The notes under the pieces: model-generated
Seen by the model: only the letters and a program-made list of their open reading frames with translations
Databases searched by the model: none
Told to the model about the DNA's origin: nothing
Position numbers and translations under genes: made by a program
Assembly: GCA_021792135.1 (NCBI GenBank)
Contig: JAJYVF010000025.1
Coordinates: 16,425 to 80,424 of the forward strand
Direction of reading: 5' to 3'
DNA: 64,000 nucleotides
From: Acidobacteriota bacterium
GTDB lineage: Bacteria; Acidobacteriota; Terriglobia; Terriglobales; Acidobacteriaceae
In this document: positions 44,117 to 54,047 of the stretch, one piece after another
Position numbering within the stretch: position 1 is the first letter of the stretch
How the letters are laid out: each line of letters begins with the position of its first letter

Positions 44117-46705
44117 TCACTGGCCGGCAATCCACTCCTGCAGTTTCGGCCCCTGATCTGCCCGCAGTTCAACACAGTCGTCAATCGCATCCTTCGCCCG
44201 CTGCAGCGCCCGGTCCGAGGCTCCTACCGGATGCGTACTCAGGAAATCCACCATTTCCTGCTTCTTCTCCTCGCTGCAGAACGCCCCCATCCCGCTCACC
44301 AGATAGGCGCCCATCCATTTGGTGAACTGCGCCTGCACGTTGCCCCAGTTCTGGCGGATGAAATCCCAGGCGACCTGGCGCGTCTCCGGGTTGCGCAAAG
44401 GAATCAACAGCTGGAAAATGGCGTCCTGATTGCGTACCTTGCCCGAAACAGCAAACTCCAGGGAGCGCCTCTGCAACTCGGGATTGCGGAACTGAGCCAG
44501 CAGCCGCAGGGCGTCCTCCTGGATCTGCGGATTGTTGGAGGTTTCGTACGTGTGCTGCAACAGCTCGAAGAATGCCTTGCCGCCGTGCGTCGCAGCGACA
44601 GCAGCCGCGGTCGGAGCCAGCGTTGGATCTACGGAGGCCGGATTTTCCATGTAGCGAGTTGCGATCTGCTTCGCCTGGGAGATCACATCCCCGTCTTCGC
44701 CAATGTTGCCCAGCACGCCGAAGAGAGTCGCCCGCAGCTCCTCCGTTTCCGGCGAATCGTTCGGCGAGGACGGCCCCAGCCGTTCGTAGGCCGGCTTGAA
44801 GATGCGGTCCACCCAGGCCGCCAGCGCTTTGCGCTCCTCCGGGGTGCTCGCGATGCGATTATCGACCGCCGACATGGGACTCACAGCGTTCTCCACGACA
44901 GCGGCGCTGGTATCGTCCTTGACGGCTGCAGCAAGATTCAGATAATCCCCCACGGTTGCCTGATTAGCGCGCATACGAGCCCATTCATTGCCCAGCAGGC
45001 TGATGCGTTCCTCCGGCGTGAGCGCAGTCTCGATTTTTGCGGCCAGCGTCGCGTATACGCCGGACGGCAATGCATAACGGTAATAGCCCTTGCCCTCAGC
45101 GTCCGGGAAAAAGACGGCCGCGCCCGGCACGCTGATCGTTTGCTGCGCTGACTGCACCAGATTGCAATGCTCCTGCTGATGGCCCGAACCAAAGCACACC
45201 GGGACGAACCACGTCTGCGGCTCCGGCGCTTTCACATTCTGGTTGAGGAAAAAGCGGGACTCCGTCACCTGCACCGTTCCGTTGTGCGGCTCCCCGAAAT
45301 TCAGCAGCGGAACTCCCGGCTCGGAGACAAAGCTCGACAGCACCTTGTCCACCGGCCGATGGCTCACCTGCGCCTGCGCGTTCCAGAAATCCTCGGCGGT
45401 CGCGTTCCCGAACATGTGCGCCGTCAGATAATTGTGCACGCCCTTCCGGAACACCTCCGGCCCTTCGTAGTTCTCCGTCATCAGCAGCACGGCCGCAGCC
45501 TTGCCGTAGCTGATCGCGTCGAACATCTGATTGATCTCGTCCGGCGTGTCCGCCCTCGCCCGAATCGGGCGCGTGACACGCTGCGCATCGTAGTTCAATG
45601 TAGAGTCGAGGGTAGATTCGACATCCTGCGGGATATGCCACTCCGGATGCCACGCCGCTACCGGCTTGTTTTCCATCCACGTGGCGAAGCCCTCGTTCAG
45701 CCAGATATTGTCCCACCACCGCATCGTCACCATGTCGCCGAACCACTGGTGCGCCATCTCGTGGGCCACAACCTCGGCGACGTTCTTTTCCGCTCCCACC
45801 GACGCGGTCTTCTCATCGATCAGCAGATCCGTCTCGCGGTAGGTGATGGCCCCAAAGTTCTCCATCGCGCCCGCCTCGAAATCAGGGATTCCGATCAGGT
45901 CCAGTTTGGGCATGGGGTAGCGAATACCGAAGTAGTTGTTGTAGTAGTGCAGCACGAACTCCGCCGCGGAGAGCGCGAAGTGACCGTACTGCACCTTATC
46001 CGGGGTCGTGCATACGCGGATGGGCGTCCCGTCGCTCTGCCCCGAGACGCACTGGAAATCGCCCACCAGAAACGCCACAAGATAGGTCGACATCTTCGGC
46101 GTCTTCGCAAAATGCAGGGTGTGCTTTTCCGGCCCCGGTCCCGGCGTGTCGGACACGATGTTGGTGTTGGCAATGGCGGTATCGCCCTTGTCGATCACCA
46201 GCGTCACATCGAACGTGGCCTTGAATGCCGGCTCATCGAAGCTGGGAAACGCCCGGCGCGCATCGGTCGGCTCGAATTGTGTCACCGCATAGTTACGTTT
46301 TGCTGTCTTTGAAAGATAGAACCCGCGCAGCTCATTATTCAGAATGCCGCTGTACCGGATCGCCAGGGCGGCGGGGCCTGCGGGCAGCGTTTGCCCGAAG
46401 TGGAAAGTCGCCTGCTCCTTCTGCGCATCCTCGGTTACGGTGGCCGTCAGTTGCTTTCCGTTCGCCTCGGCTGTAACGCCCTCGAAGCTGATCTCCGCGG
46501 CGTTCAGCGTGATCGCATCGAGCGGCTGCCTGAGTACAACGTCGATCCTCTCGGTTCCGGTGAACGTCGCATCCTTCAGATTCGGCGTCAGTTTGATCGA
46601 GTAGTGCTGCGGGATCGCAGTATCCGGAAGGCGCTGTCCGAAGACTGATGCCACGGTGGCAAGAAAAAGGAAAGCCACCAGAAGACGAAGCGATGAAGAA
46701 CCCAT
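44117..46705 (-). CDS. M1-family aminopeptidase, exported
   Basis: ATG 46705 gives 862 residues starting with a signal peptide (SLRLLVAFLFLATVASVFGQ); the longer frame enters the copD-like gene. The catalytic region is intact: GAMENFGAITY exopeptidase motif, zinc motif VAHEMAHQWFGDMV and the third ligand NEGFATWME. The ERAP1-like C-terminal domain fills about 530-860. It removes N-terminal residues from peptides, probably in the periplasm, in contrast to the inactive-looking relative at 13037-15082. Confidence 0.94.
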   Translation of the reverse strand: MGSSSLRLLVAFLFLATVASVFGQRLPDTAIPQHYSIKLTPNLKDATFTGTERIDVVLRQPLDAITLNAAEISFEGVTAEANGKQLTATVTEDAQKEQATFHFGQTLPAGPAALAIRYSGILNNELRGFYLSKTAKRNYAVTQFEPTDARRAFPSFDEPAFKATFDVTLVIDKGDTAIANTNIVSDTPGPGPEKHTLHFAKTPKMSTYLVAFLVGDFQCVSGQSDGTPIRVCTTPDKVQYGHFALSAAEFVLHYYNNYFGIRYPMPKLDLIGIPDFEAGAMENFGAITYRETDLLIDEKTASVGAEKNVAEVVAHEMAHQWFGDMVTMRWWDNIWLNEGFATWMENKPVAAWHPEWHIPQDVESTLDSTLNYDAQRVTRPIRARADTPDEINQMFDAISYGKAAAVLLMTENYEGPEVFRKGVHNYLTAHMFGNATAEDFWNAQAQVSHRPVDKVLSSFVSEPGVPLLNFGEPHNGTVQVTESRFFLNQNVKAPEPQTWFVPVCFGSGHQQEHCNLVQSAQQTISVPGAAVFFPDAEGKGYYRYALPSGVYATLAAKIETALTPEERISLLGNEWARMRANQATVGDYLNLAAAVKDDTSAAVVENAVSPMSAVDNRIASTPEERKALAAWVDRIFKPAYERLGPSSPNDSPETEELRATLFGVLGNIGEDGDVISQAKQIATRYMENPASVDPTLAPTAAAVAATHGGKAFFELLQHTYETSNNPQIQEDALRLLAQFRNPELQRRSLEFAVSGKVRNQDAIFQLLIPLRNPETRQVAWDFIRQNWGNVQAQFTKWMGAYLVSGMGAFCSEEKKQEMVDFLSTHPVGASDRALQRAKDAIDDCVELRADQGPKLQEWIAGQ

Positions 46706-46755
46706 TTGTACCTCGCCGACAAAGTCCTGATCTTTAAGGATAGCGCAGCCGGAAT

Positions 46756-48375
46756 TCACGATTCCCGGTAATTCAGCAGCAGCAGACCGATCACGATCAG
46801 GCACGCCGGCCAGAACCAGGAAGCCAGCCGCCGGGCGCGAGCCTGCTCCGCGTCTGCCGGGCTGTCGCCCAGGCGCAGTTCCAGCCATCGCCCCCATCCG
46901 GCCGCCGCTCCCAGCACGGCGATCGGCGTGTGGCTCAGCTCCGCAAACACCTCATCCGTGCCTTCGCCCAGATTGTGTGTGTGCGTCAGCAGCAGTGCTC
47001 CGCCGGCCGCGCAAAGCGCGGGGAAGATGAACCGCGCGCGAGGCCACCGCAGTCGTCCATTCTCCACCCCCCATTCGAAGAAGGCGAACGCGGCAATCAG
47101 GAATGCATACAGCCGATGCTCCAGTACATCCGGCGCGGTAAAGCTGGCCCAGAAGGGACGTGGTCCCAGCGGCCAGCATTCCGGATCCGCGCGCAGCAGG
47201 ATGAAGACAGCCAGCCCAAGAAACAGCAACGGCCAGTTTCGGGCCCAGGCCTGTCCGGGGAGGCGCGAAACCAGAGCCAGCAGACCTGCAAGCAGCACGA
47301 TCAGCCCGGCCCAGTGGTGGTTGTACTCCGACCAGGCTCTGTCGTTGGCATCGCTGATGCTGCCGCCGGTGAAAGCGGCCTCCGGCACGGCGATGCTCAG
47401 GGGCGTAGGCGGCGCGAGTTGCGCAAAGGCCGGCGTATGGAAGCTCGGCCATCGCCATTCCATTCGTTGCACAACGTCGTGGCCAACCAGGGTGTTCTGC
47501 GGTAACTCATCCACCGAGGGCGATTGCGCCGTCAGGGAGGCCGCTGCAAGAAGAACCGTGAACGCCAGCCCCAGTTCAGCCTCGCTGAAGCGTCGCAGAC
47601 GGAAGAGCAGAGGCGACGGATTGGACTCCACGCCGCGCACCAGGTAGTAGTTCCCCGCACCCAGTGCCAGCATCAGCAGCGTCAGCGCCATTTTCGACGA
47701 CAGCAGAATGCCGTAGGAGGTTCCATAGAGCCCCTGCCACGAGCCCACGTAGAACCAGGAAAGCCCAGCCCCTGCCAGGATCAGCGCGACAACGCTCACG
47801 ATCGCCATGGCGGAGAACCGCCGAGCCATCGCGTGCGCGATTGCCGGGTCGCGGCTCAGTTTCAGCGCCATCAGCAGAAACGGCAGCGCCCCAATCCAGG
47901 CTGCCATGCCCAGGTGGTGCACGGCCGTGAGCGCCAGCAGCAGCGGCCGGTGATCCATGCGCGAGGCAGCGTGGCTCAACGCAATCGATGCCCCCAGCGC
48001 AATCAGCGCCGCTGCCACGGTTGGAATCACGCCGATCCTGGCACGCAGCAGCAGGAACATCGCCAGCGCGCTCAACGTGAAAATGCTGCCGGAGATGAAA
48101 TACGAGGCTGAGAGCAGATCCCGCAGACCCAGCCCGGAGCCTCCCATCAGGACGACCGAAGTGATTGCGATCAGGAGGATCTGAACCACTGCCAGCGCCA
48201 GCGCAAACCAGCCTGCAACATGCCGCAGCCGCTGTTGCATGCCTGCGCTCAGGCCCGCCGGATGCGCCGCAACCAGCAGGAAGAAGACTCCGCCGAAGCT
48301 CAGGGCTTCCAGAGCAAACGAAACCGCGCGCAGCAGGACCGACAGCAGGTCGAAGTCGCGGACAATCCAGATCAC
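46756..48375 (-). CDS. CopD-domain membrane protein (copper homeostasis)
   Basis: The 539-residue protein is almost wholly hydrophobic with about 12-14 helices. The N-terminal half is the CopD domain (residues about 10-290: LEALSFGGVFFLLVAAHPAG, HHLGMAAWIGALPFLLMALK). A periplasmic loop follows (about 295-375), then a further helix bundle with HRLYAFLIAAFAFFEWG and LTHTHNLGEG. It lies 3 nt after copC, so the pair probably handles copper import or delivery across the inner membrane; YcnJ/PcoCD-like systems are the closest model. Confidence 0.87.
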   Translation of the reverse strand: MIWIVRDFDLLSVLLRAVSFALEALSFGGVFFLLVAAHPAGLSAGMQQRLRHVAGWFALALAVVQILLIAITSVVLMGGSGLGLRDLLSASYFISGSIFTLSALAMFLLLRARIGVIPTVAAALIALGASIALSHAASRMDHRPLLLALTAVHHLGMAAWIGALPFLLMALKLSRDPAIAHAMARRFSAMAIVSVVALILAGAGLSWFYVGSWQGLYGTSYGILLSSKMALTLLMLALGAGNYYLVRGVESNPSPLLFRLRRFSEAELGLAFTVLLAAASLTAQSPSVDELPQNTLVGHDVVQRMEWRWPSFHTPAFAQLAPPTPLSIAVPEAAFTGGSISDANDRAWSEYNHHWAGLIVLLAGLLALVSRLPGQAWARNWPLLFLGLAVFILLRADPECWPLGPRPFWASFTAPDVLEHRLYAFLIAAFAFFEWGVENGRLRWPRARFIFPALCAAGGALLLTHTHNLGEGTDEVFAELSHTPIAVLGAAAGWGRWLELRLGDSPADAEQARARRLASWFWPACLIVIGLLLLNYRES

Positions 48376-48378
48376 GAT

Positions 48379-48738
48379 TTACCGGATGCTGAAGGGAATT
48401 TCGCCGCGTGTAATGTGCCCATCAGTGGAAAGAGCCTCCCAGCGGATGGCATAGCTGCCCGGCTCCAGGTTCGCATGCGAATCCAGCGTCGCAGCGGTTT
48501 TCTGCTTATCGAGCGGCAACCCCTGCACCTTGCCTCCCGGCACGACCAGCAGCAGCCGCGAACGCTCCCCGTCCACCCGCGAATTGAAGCGCAGCTCAAT
48601 TCTCACATTGGGGCCATGCACCTGGGCGTTCTCCGCGGGTGTGCTGGAGACAAGAATCGCATGCGCCAGCGCGATGCGCGGCAACGCAAGCACCATGCAA
48701 AACAAGAGGCCGATGAGGGCGAGCCGCTTCATGGACAT
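48379..48738 (-). CDS. CopC-like periplasmic copper-binding protein
   Basis: ATG 48738 (GAGGTCC upstream) gives 119 residues. A signal peptide (LALIGLLFCMVLALPRIALA) is followed at once by the CopC N-terminus HAILVSSTPAENAQV, whose first His is the Cu(II) ligand after cleavage. The C-terminal copper motif STDGHITRGEIPFSIR is complete. Small cupredoxin-like CopC proteins carry Cu(II) in the periplasm to CopD. Confidence 0.9.
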   Translation of the reverse strand: MSMKRLALIGLLFCMVLALPRIALAHAILVSSTPAENAQVHGPNVRIELRFNSRVDGERSRLLLVVPGGKVQGLPLDKQKTAATLDSHANLEPGSYAIRWEALSTDGHITRGEIPFSIR

Positions 48739-48844
48739 CAATGAAAGGACCTCGCGGGTAAGGTGACCGGGTGATTCCAACATAGCATGAACCACAGCGG
48801 CCGCTCCGCATTGCATCCTGCCCGAGTCACTGGTTTCGCCCTGC

Positions 48845-49588
48845 TCAAAGCCGCCCGCCGAATGCCTGCATCAGCAGGAGCAGTCCGATGCCTGCCAGCC
48901 CGGCATAGACGCTCTTCAGAAACGTATCGCCGCGCAGGCGATGGTTCATGCTTCGCCCGAGAAAAACGGCCGGCAGCATGACCGGCAGCGAAAGCAGGTA
49001 ATAGCGTGTTACGGCGGAGGTCCACAGCCCGTCCAGCCAGTAACCACACATGCCCAGCATGCTGGCCGGCAGAAAATACGCCTGCAGGGTCGCGCGGAAG
49101 TGCTGCGCCGTCCAGCGGCGCATCGATCCATAAACAACCAGCGGCGGCCCATTGATGCCGTATGCGCCGCCGAGAACACCGGCAAGGAATCCGCACCCAA
49201 TCAGAAAGCCGCGGCTGTCGCTGCGCAGTTCCGGAGGCCTGCGAACCACAAGGGACCACGAGCCGAATGCGAGAATCACAAAGCCCAGTACGGCCCTGAC
49301 GATGGACTGATTTGAGTTGGTGAGCAGCAGCAAACCCAGCGGCACCCCCGGAATCGTGGCCAGCAGAAGCCAGCCTGCACTGCTGAAATGGATCTTCTCC
49401 CAGTCCTGCACCACGACCACGGCCGCGATCGTAATGGAGATCAGGACGGCCAGCGGAGCCGCAACATGCAGCGGGATGAAGAAAGCCAGCAGCGGAACCG
49501 CGATCAGAGCCTCGCCAAACCCGAAAGAGGAGCGAATCAGCGTAGCGACGAATACAACAACCAGAACATGCAGAGTGGCTGAATGCAT
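48845..49588 (-). CDS. TauE/SafE-family sulfite/organosulfur permease
   Basis: ATG 49588, 19 nt after glk, gives 247 residues with about eight helices. Family repeats are visible: SSFGFGEALIAVPLLAFFIP in the first half and FLIGCGFLAGVLGGAYGINGPPLVVYG in the second. Members export or import sulfite, sulfoacetate or other small anions; the substrate here is not shown. It follows glk closely but the roles seem unrelated. Confidence 0.88.
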   Translation of the reverse strand: MHSATLHVLVVVFVATLIRSSFGFGEALIAVPLLAFFIPLHVAAPLAVLISITIAAVVVVQDWEKIHFSSAGWLLLATIPGVPLGLLLLTNSNQSIVRAVLGFVILAFGSWSLVVRRPPELRSDSRGFLIGCGFLAGVLGGAYGINGPPLVVYGSMRRWTAQHFRATLQAYFLPASMLGMCGYWLDGLWTSAVTRYYLLSLPVMLPAVFLGRSMNHRLRGDTFLKSVYAGLAGIGLLLLMQAFGGRL

Positions 49589-49607
49589 CTCGGGGATCGC
49601 ACCCCCG

Positions 49608-50630
49608 CTAATTCGAGGCCGCGCGCACGGATTTTCCGCTGATCTCCGCGGCCCGGGCTTCCGCATAGGCCGCCGCTCCCATCAGCGCCGCGCGGCTCTC
49701 GAGAATGATGTGTACCGGCGTATGCTCCAGCAGCTCGCTCAGCCGCCCCTTGTCAACGAATGCCTGCATGAAGGCCCCGTCGCGCATGGTCCTCAGTATC
49801 TTCGGAGCAATGCCGCCCCCCAGATACAGGCCGCTCGTCGCCAGCACCTTCAGCACCATATTGCCCGCCTCGGCCCCGTAGGCGGAGGCGAAAACCTCCA
49901 GGGTTTTCGCGCAAAGCTCGCTCTTCCCCTCCTCACCCACCTCCCCGATGACCGCATTCGGATCCTCGGTTTCCATACGATCCCGCAGCCAGCTGGGCTC
50001 TTCCATCCCCTTTGCATCGCGAAGAAATGTATAGATATTGGTGACTCCCTGTCCGGAAACAACGCGCTCGTAACTTACCCGGCCGCCCAGTTTCTGCATC
50101 AGATACCGGAGCAGTTCCACATCCAGCTCATTGCGCGCGGCAAAATCGCAGTGCCCGCCCTCCGAAGCCATCGGAACGTGCGACTTGCCGTTCCACACCA
50201 GCACACCCTCGCCCAGACCTGTTCCCGCCGACACCAGAGCGCGATTGCCCACGGCCGCCGGATCGCCTGCATTCAGCGTATAAATCTGCTCTGACGTCAG
50301 TTCCGGTACGCCATACCCGTTCGCCTCAAGATCGTTGATCAGAAACAGGTGCGCGATATTCAGATCGGCCGAAAGCTCACGGCTGTCGAGCACCCAGGGC
50401 AAGTTCGTCAGCCGCAAACGGCCGCCCCGTACCGGTCCTGGCACACCGAAGCATGCCGCTGTGATCTCCGGATTCCCGCTCTCGGTCAGAAAGCGCCGCG
50501 CAATCTCCTCGAGACCGCTGAACTCCTGAGCGGGAAAGCGCTCATCCCGAATGTGAACCAGCTGGCCGTGCTCGAATCCGTACAGTGCGAGGTGAACCTT
50601 TGTGCCGCCCACGTCCCCGGCGAGAATCAT
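49608..50630 (-). CDS. glk: Glucokinase
   Basis: The 340-residue protein belongs to the bacterial Glk (non-ROK) family: ATP loop ILAGDVGGTKVHLALY, LTNLPWVLDSRELS, FLINDLEANGYGV, SAGTGLGEGVLVW and EGGHCDFAARNELDVELLRYL with the sugar-binding residues. It phosphorylates cytoplasmic glucose to glucose-6-phosphate, which zwf and pgl in the same run then oxidise. It overlaps pgl by 4 nt. Confidence 0.94.
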   Translation of the reverse strand: MILAGDVGGTKVHLALYGFEHGQLVHIRDERFPAQEFSGLEEIARRFLTESGNPEITAACFGVPGPVRGGRLRLTNLPWVLDSRELSADLNIAHLFLINDLEANGYGVPELTSEQIYTLNAGDPAAVGNRALVSAGTGLGEGVLVWNGKSHVPMASEGGHCDFAARNELDVELLRYLMQKLGGRVSYERVVSGQGVTNIYTFLRDAKGMEEPSWLRDRMETEDPNAVIGEVGEEGKSELCAKTLEVFASAYGAEAGNMVLKVLATSGLYLGGGIAPKILRTMRDGAFMQAFVDKGRLSELLEHTPVHIILESRAALMGAAAYAEARAAEISGKSVRAASN

Positions 50631-51427
50631 CGTGCGATCTCCATGTGCCCCGTGCCCTGGCCGTTGGGCGCAGGAAGGAGCCTGGCCACAGCCCTGTCCA
50701 GTAAGAATAGCAGCCTGCCCCCCTGGGGCTGGATGAGCTGCGCCGGCAGCGTTTCCGGATCCCAGGCCCCCAGCAGCACCTCCTTCAGCGGTTCCGCCTT
50801 GTCCGCACCCTGGATCAGGAAGAACACCTCCCGCCCCGCATTGATCACCGGCGAGGTCAGGGTGATCCGGTGGCCCTGCTTCGCTTCCGGCACATCATTC
50901 GCCACCGCAATTCTGATCGTTTCGTGGAGTGCCTCGGTGTGCGGGAAGAGCGAAGCCGTATGCGCATTGTCCCCCATCCCCAGCTGGATCGCGTCGAAGA
51001 TGGGGATCTCCGCCCCCTCCAGGCGGAAGTGCGCGCGAATGGCCGCCTCGTAGCGCGCCGCGCCCTCTTCAGGATCCAGTTCGCCTTCGATGCGAACGAT
51101 GTGCTCGGGAGCCAGCGGAACCTTGCTCAGCAGCAGATCGCGCGCATTCCCATAATTGCTGTCCGGGCTGTCCGGCGGCACACACCGCTCATCGACCCAG
51201 AAAATCCGCAGCCGGTCCCATGGCATGACGTCCCGATACGGCTGGCGCGGGTCGGCCAGCAGGGCAAACACCGGCTTCGGACTGCCTCCGCCGGAAATGG
51301 CGATGCGGGCCACCCCGCGCGCCTCAACCGCCGAGCGCACCTTCTTCACAAAATGCTCCGCTGCGGCGCGCGAAAGCGCATCCTGCCCGTCATAAACGCG
51401 ATACTCCACCTGAATCTTCTTTGTCAT
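50627..51427 (-). CDS. pgl: 6-phosphogluconolactonase
   Basis: The 266-residue protein is of the DevB/NagB-like type: AISGGGSPKPVFALLAD, FWVDERCVPPDSPDSNYGNA and LGMGDNAHTASLFPHTEAL, where most relatives read GMGEDGHTASLFPG. It hydrolyses 6-phosphogluconolactone to 6-phosphogluconate between Zwf and Gnd. It lies 81 nt after zwf and its stop overlaps glk. Confidence 0.92.
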   Translation of the reverse strand: MTKKIQVEYRVYDGQDALSRAAAEHFVKKVRSAVEARGVARIAISGGGSPKPVFALLADPRQPYRDVMPWDRLRIFWVDERCVPPDSPDSNYGNARDLLLSKVPLAPEHIVRIEGELDPEEGAARYEAAIRAHFRLEGAEIPIFDAIQLGMGDNAHTASLFPHTEALHETIRIAVANDVPEAKQGHRITLTSPVINAGREVFFLIQGADKAEPLKEVLLGAWDPETLPAQLIQPQGGRLLFLLDRAVARLLPAPNGQGTGHMEIAR

Positions 51428-51508
51428 ATGCGCCCGCGAATCCGGTGATCTTCAGGAAAATGCGGCTCCGCAGAGCAGAGCCGCAATCCTCTTTGCTCCC
51501 GTCGGCCC

Positions 51509-53071
51509 TTACTGCTTCGCTGTCGACTGCACTCCGTACCACGCGTATCCGTCGCGCCCGATCAGCTCATTTCCACATTCCGGACCCCAGGTCCCCGCTT
51601 CATAGTTGGGGAAGGTCTGCGGGTATTTCTTCGCCCAGGCTTCGATCACCGGAGTAAACAGCGCCCAGGTTGCCTCCACTCCGTCGCGGTGGGCAAACAG
51701 CGTCGCATCCCCCAGCATCGCATCCAGCAGCAGCCGCTCGTATCCGTTGGCCGAGGACGAGCCAAAGGCCTGCGCGTAGTTGAAATTCATAACCACCGGA
51801 CAGAGTGCCATCTGCGGCCCCGGTACCTTGGCGCCGAAGCGCAGCGAGATGCCTTCATCCGGCTGAATGCGCATGGTGAGGATGTTGGGTTCGATGTCCG
51901 AACAGGGTCCGTACATGTGGGTGCCAAACAGTAACATCGGCGGTTGCTTGAACTGGATGGTCACCTCCGTCACCCGCGCGCTGAGCCGCTTCCCGGCCCG
52001 CAGGTAGAACGGCACGCCGGCCCACCTCCAGTTGTCGATCTCCAGCCGCACCGCCGCGTAGGTCTCTGTCTGCGAATCAGGATCCACCCGCTCCTCTTCC
52101 CGGTAACCACGCACCATCTGATCGCCCACGATGCCCGGGCCGTACTGGCCGCGCACGCAGTCGAAGATGTTCAGCGGCTTGATCGAGGTCCACACCTTCA
52201 CCTTTTCCCGCCGCACTGCTTCCGCAGCAAAGCTGGCTGGCGGCTCCATGGTGACAAACGAGAGCAGCTCCATCATGTGGTTCTGCACCACATCCCGCAG
52301 GGCGCCGGCTTTCTCGTAAAACGGCCCGCGGCCCTCGATGCCGATGTTCTCCGCTGCCGTGATCTGCACATGGTCCACGAAATTCCGATTCCAGATCGGC
52401 TCGAAAATGCCGTTGGCGAAGCGGAAGACCAGCACGTTCTGCACTGTCTCCTTGCCGAGGTAGTGATCGATGCGAAAGATCTGGTTTTCGGCGAAGACCG
52501 TATTGACGTCGTCGTTCAGCTCCCGCGCGCTTTCGAGATCGTGGCCGAACGGCTTCTCGATGATGACTCGCACGGTTCCGGCTTCGGGCTTTGCCATCCC
52601 GTGGGCCCCCAGCCGGTGAACAATGTCGGCGAAGTAATCCGGCGCCGTCGCCAGATAGAAGAGCCGGTTGCCTCCCGTCCCGAAATCGCGGTCGTGCTGC
52701 TCCAGGAGCGCTTTGAGCCCGGCGTAGCCGTCGTTGTCGTCGAAATTCATGGCGTGGTAGCCGATCTTGCCCACGAACTGGTCCAGCTTGTCCGCGCCGC
52801 TCTCCACGCCGCCGAACTCCATGATCCCCTGCCGCATGTCCTCGGCAAATCCATTTCCGAGTTTGCGGCGCGCCACGCCCACAATCCGGAACTGCTGCGG
52901 CAGCAGTCCCGCCTGCTCCAGGTGGAACAGAGCCGGCAGCAGTTTGCGTTTCGTCAGATCGCCGGAGGCGCCGAAGATCACCACGACCGTCGGCTCCGAA
53001 ACCCGCTCCTTCACCAGGGACGCAGCCTGCTTCACGTCCTCGGGCGAAATTCTCACTTCAGTTGTTGCCAT
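51509..53071 (-). CDS. zwf: Glucose-6-phosphate 1-dehydrogenase
   Basis: The 520-residue protein has the N-terminal dinucleotide loop VVIFGASGDLTKRKLLPALF, the substrate motif RIDHYLGKETVQN with the catalytic His region, and EKPFGHDLESARELN. Length is normal for the family. It oxidises glucose-6-phosphate with NADP, entering the oxidative pentose phosphate pathway. Upstream gnd and downstream pgl complete the branch. Confidence 0.97.
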   Translation of the reverse strand: MATTEVRISPEDVKQAASLVKERVSEPTVVVIFGASGDLTKRKLLPALFHLEQAGLLPQQFRIVGVARRKLGNGFAEDMRQGIMEFGGVESGADKLDQFVGKIGYHAMNFDDNDGYAGLKALLEQHDRDFGTGGNRLFYLATAPDYFADIVHRLGAHGMAKPEAGTVRVIIEKPFGHDLESARELNDDVNTVFAENQIFRIDHYLGKETVQNVLVFRFANGIFEPIWNRNFVDHVQITAAENIGIEGRGPFYEKAGALRDVVQNHMMELLSFVTMEPPASFAAEAVRREKVKVWTSIKPLNIFDCVRGQYGPGIVGDQMVRGYREEERVDPDSQTETYAAVRLEIDNWRWAGVPFYLRAGKRLSARVTEVTIQFKQPPMLLFGTHMYGPCSDIEPNILTMRIQPDEGISLRFGAKVPGPQMALCPVVMNFNYAQAFGSSSANGYERLLLDAMLGDATLFAHRDGVEATWALFTPVIEAWAKKYPQTFPNYEAGTWGPECGNELIGRDGYAWYGVQSTAKQ

Positions 53072-53104
53072 GGATCAATTCCCTTCTCGCTCTGTGACAG
53101 TTTT

Positions 53105-54025
53105 CTAAGCCGCCTCTTCCTTGTCCGTCTTCACCGCGTGTCCGCCGAACTCGTTGCGCATGATCGCCAGCATGCGGTCCGTGAAATTGTTCTCTTCACG
53201 GCTACGAATTCTCCGCAACAGCGATTCCGTAATGACAGGTGCCGAAACGTTGAGGTTGATGGCTTCGAGAACCGTCCACCGCCCTTCGCCCGAATCCTCC
53301 ACGTACGGCTCCAGTCCATTCAGTTCCGGATCTCTCCCCAGCGCGTCGGCTGTGAGATCCAGCAGCCAGGACCGCACGACACTGCCGTAGCGCCAGATCT
53401 GCGCGATCTGTGCCAGATCCAGGCCCATTTCCTGCTTCTTCTGCATGATGGTGAAACCCTCGGCGTACGCCTGCATCAGTCCATATTCGATCCCGTTGTG
53501 AACCATCTTGACGAAGTGTCCCGAACCGGCGGCCCCCACGTGCCCCCAGCCCTTGTCCTTGCCCGGCGCCAGCGTTTCAAGAACGGGATAAAGCCGCTCC
53601 ACGACCGCATCCTCGCCGCCCACCATCATGCTGTAGCCCTCTTTCAGTCCCCAGACGCCCCCTGAGGTCCCCACATCCACGAAGTTGAAGCCCTGCGGTT
53701 TCAGTTCGTGGTAGCGCCGCTGGCTGTCCTGGTAATTCGAGTTGCCGCCGTCAATGATCGTGTCCCCTTTCTGCAGCAGCGGCTTGAGTTTGGCGATCGT
53801 CTCGTCCACCGGCTTGCCGGCGGGTACCATCAGCCAGAGGGCACGTGGCGCCGCCAGATGCTTCACTAGTTCCTCCAGGCTGGAAACACCGGTCGACCCG
53901 GAGTCGCTGAGCCGTTTCACGGCCTCGGCGCTGAAGTCGAAACCCACCACCTTGTGTCCGCCAAGACGCAGGCGCTCGGCCATATTGCCGCCCATCCTGC
54001 CCAGCCCGATAATTCCCAGCTCCAT
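53105..54025 (-). CDS. gnd: 6-phosphogluconate dehydrogenase, decarboxylating (short type)
   Basis: ATG 54025 follows GGAGGAAGGAATCT and gives 306 residues, the short YqeC/GntZ-type form (about 300 against 470 for classical Gnd). It has GIIGLGRMGGNMAERL, IIDGGNSNYQDSQRRYHEL, DVGTSGGVWGLKEGYSMMVG and the catalytic Lys region HFVKMVHNGIEYGLMQAYAE. This group is frequently NAD-specific; the cofactor here is not proven. It yields ribulose-5-phosphate for RpiB and Tkt. Confidence 0.95.
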   Translation of the reverse strand: MELGIIGLGRMGGNMAERLRLGGHKVVGFDFSAEAVKRLSDSGSTGVSSLEELVKHLAAPRALWLMVPAGKPVDETIAKLKPLLQKGDTIIDGGNSNYQDSQRRYHELKPQGFNFVDVGTSGGVWGLKEGYSMMVGGEDAVVERLYPVLETLAPGKDKGWGHVGAAGSGHFVKMVHNGIEYGLMQAYAEGFTIMQKKQEMGLDLAQIAQIWRYGSVVRSWLLDLTADALGRDPELNGLEPYVEDSGEGRWTVLEAINLNVSAPVITESLLRRIRSREENNFTDRMLAIMRNEFGGHAVKTDKEEAA

Positions 54026-54047
54026 AGATTCCTTCCTCCTCCGGTTT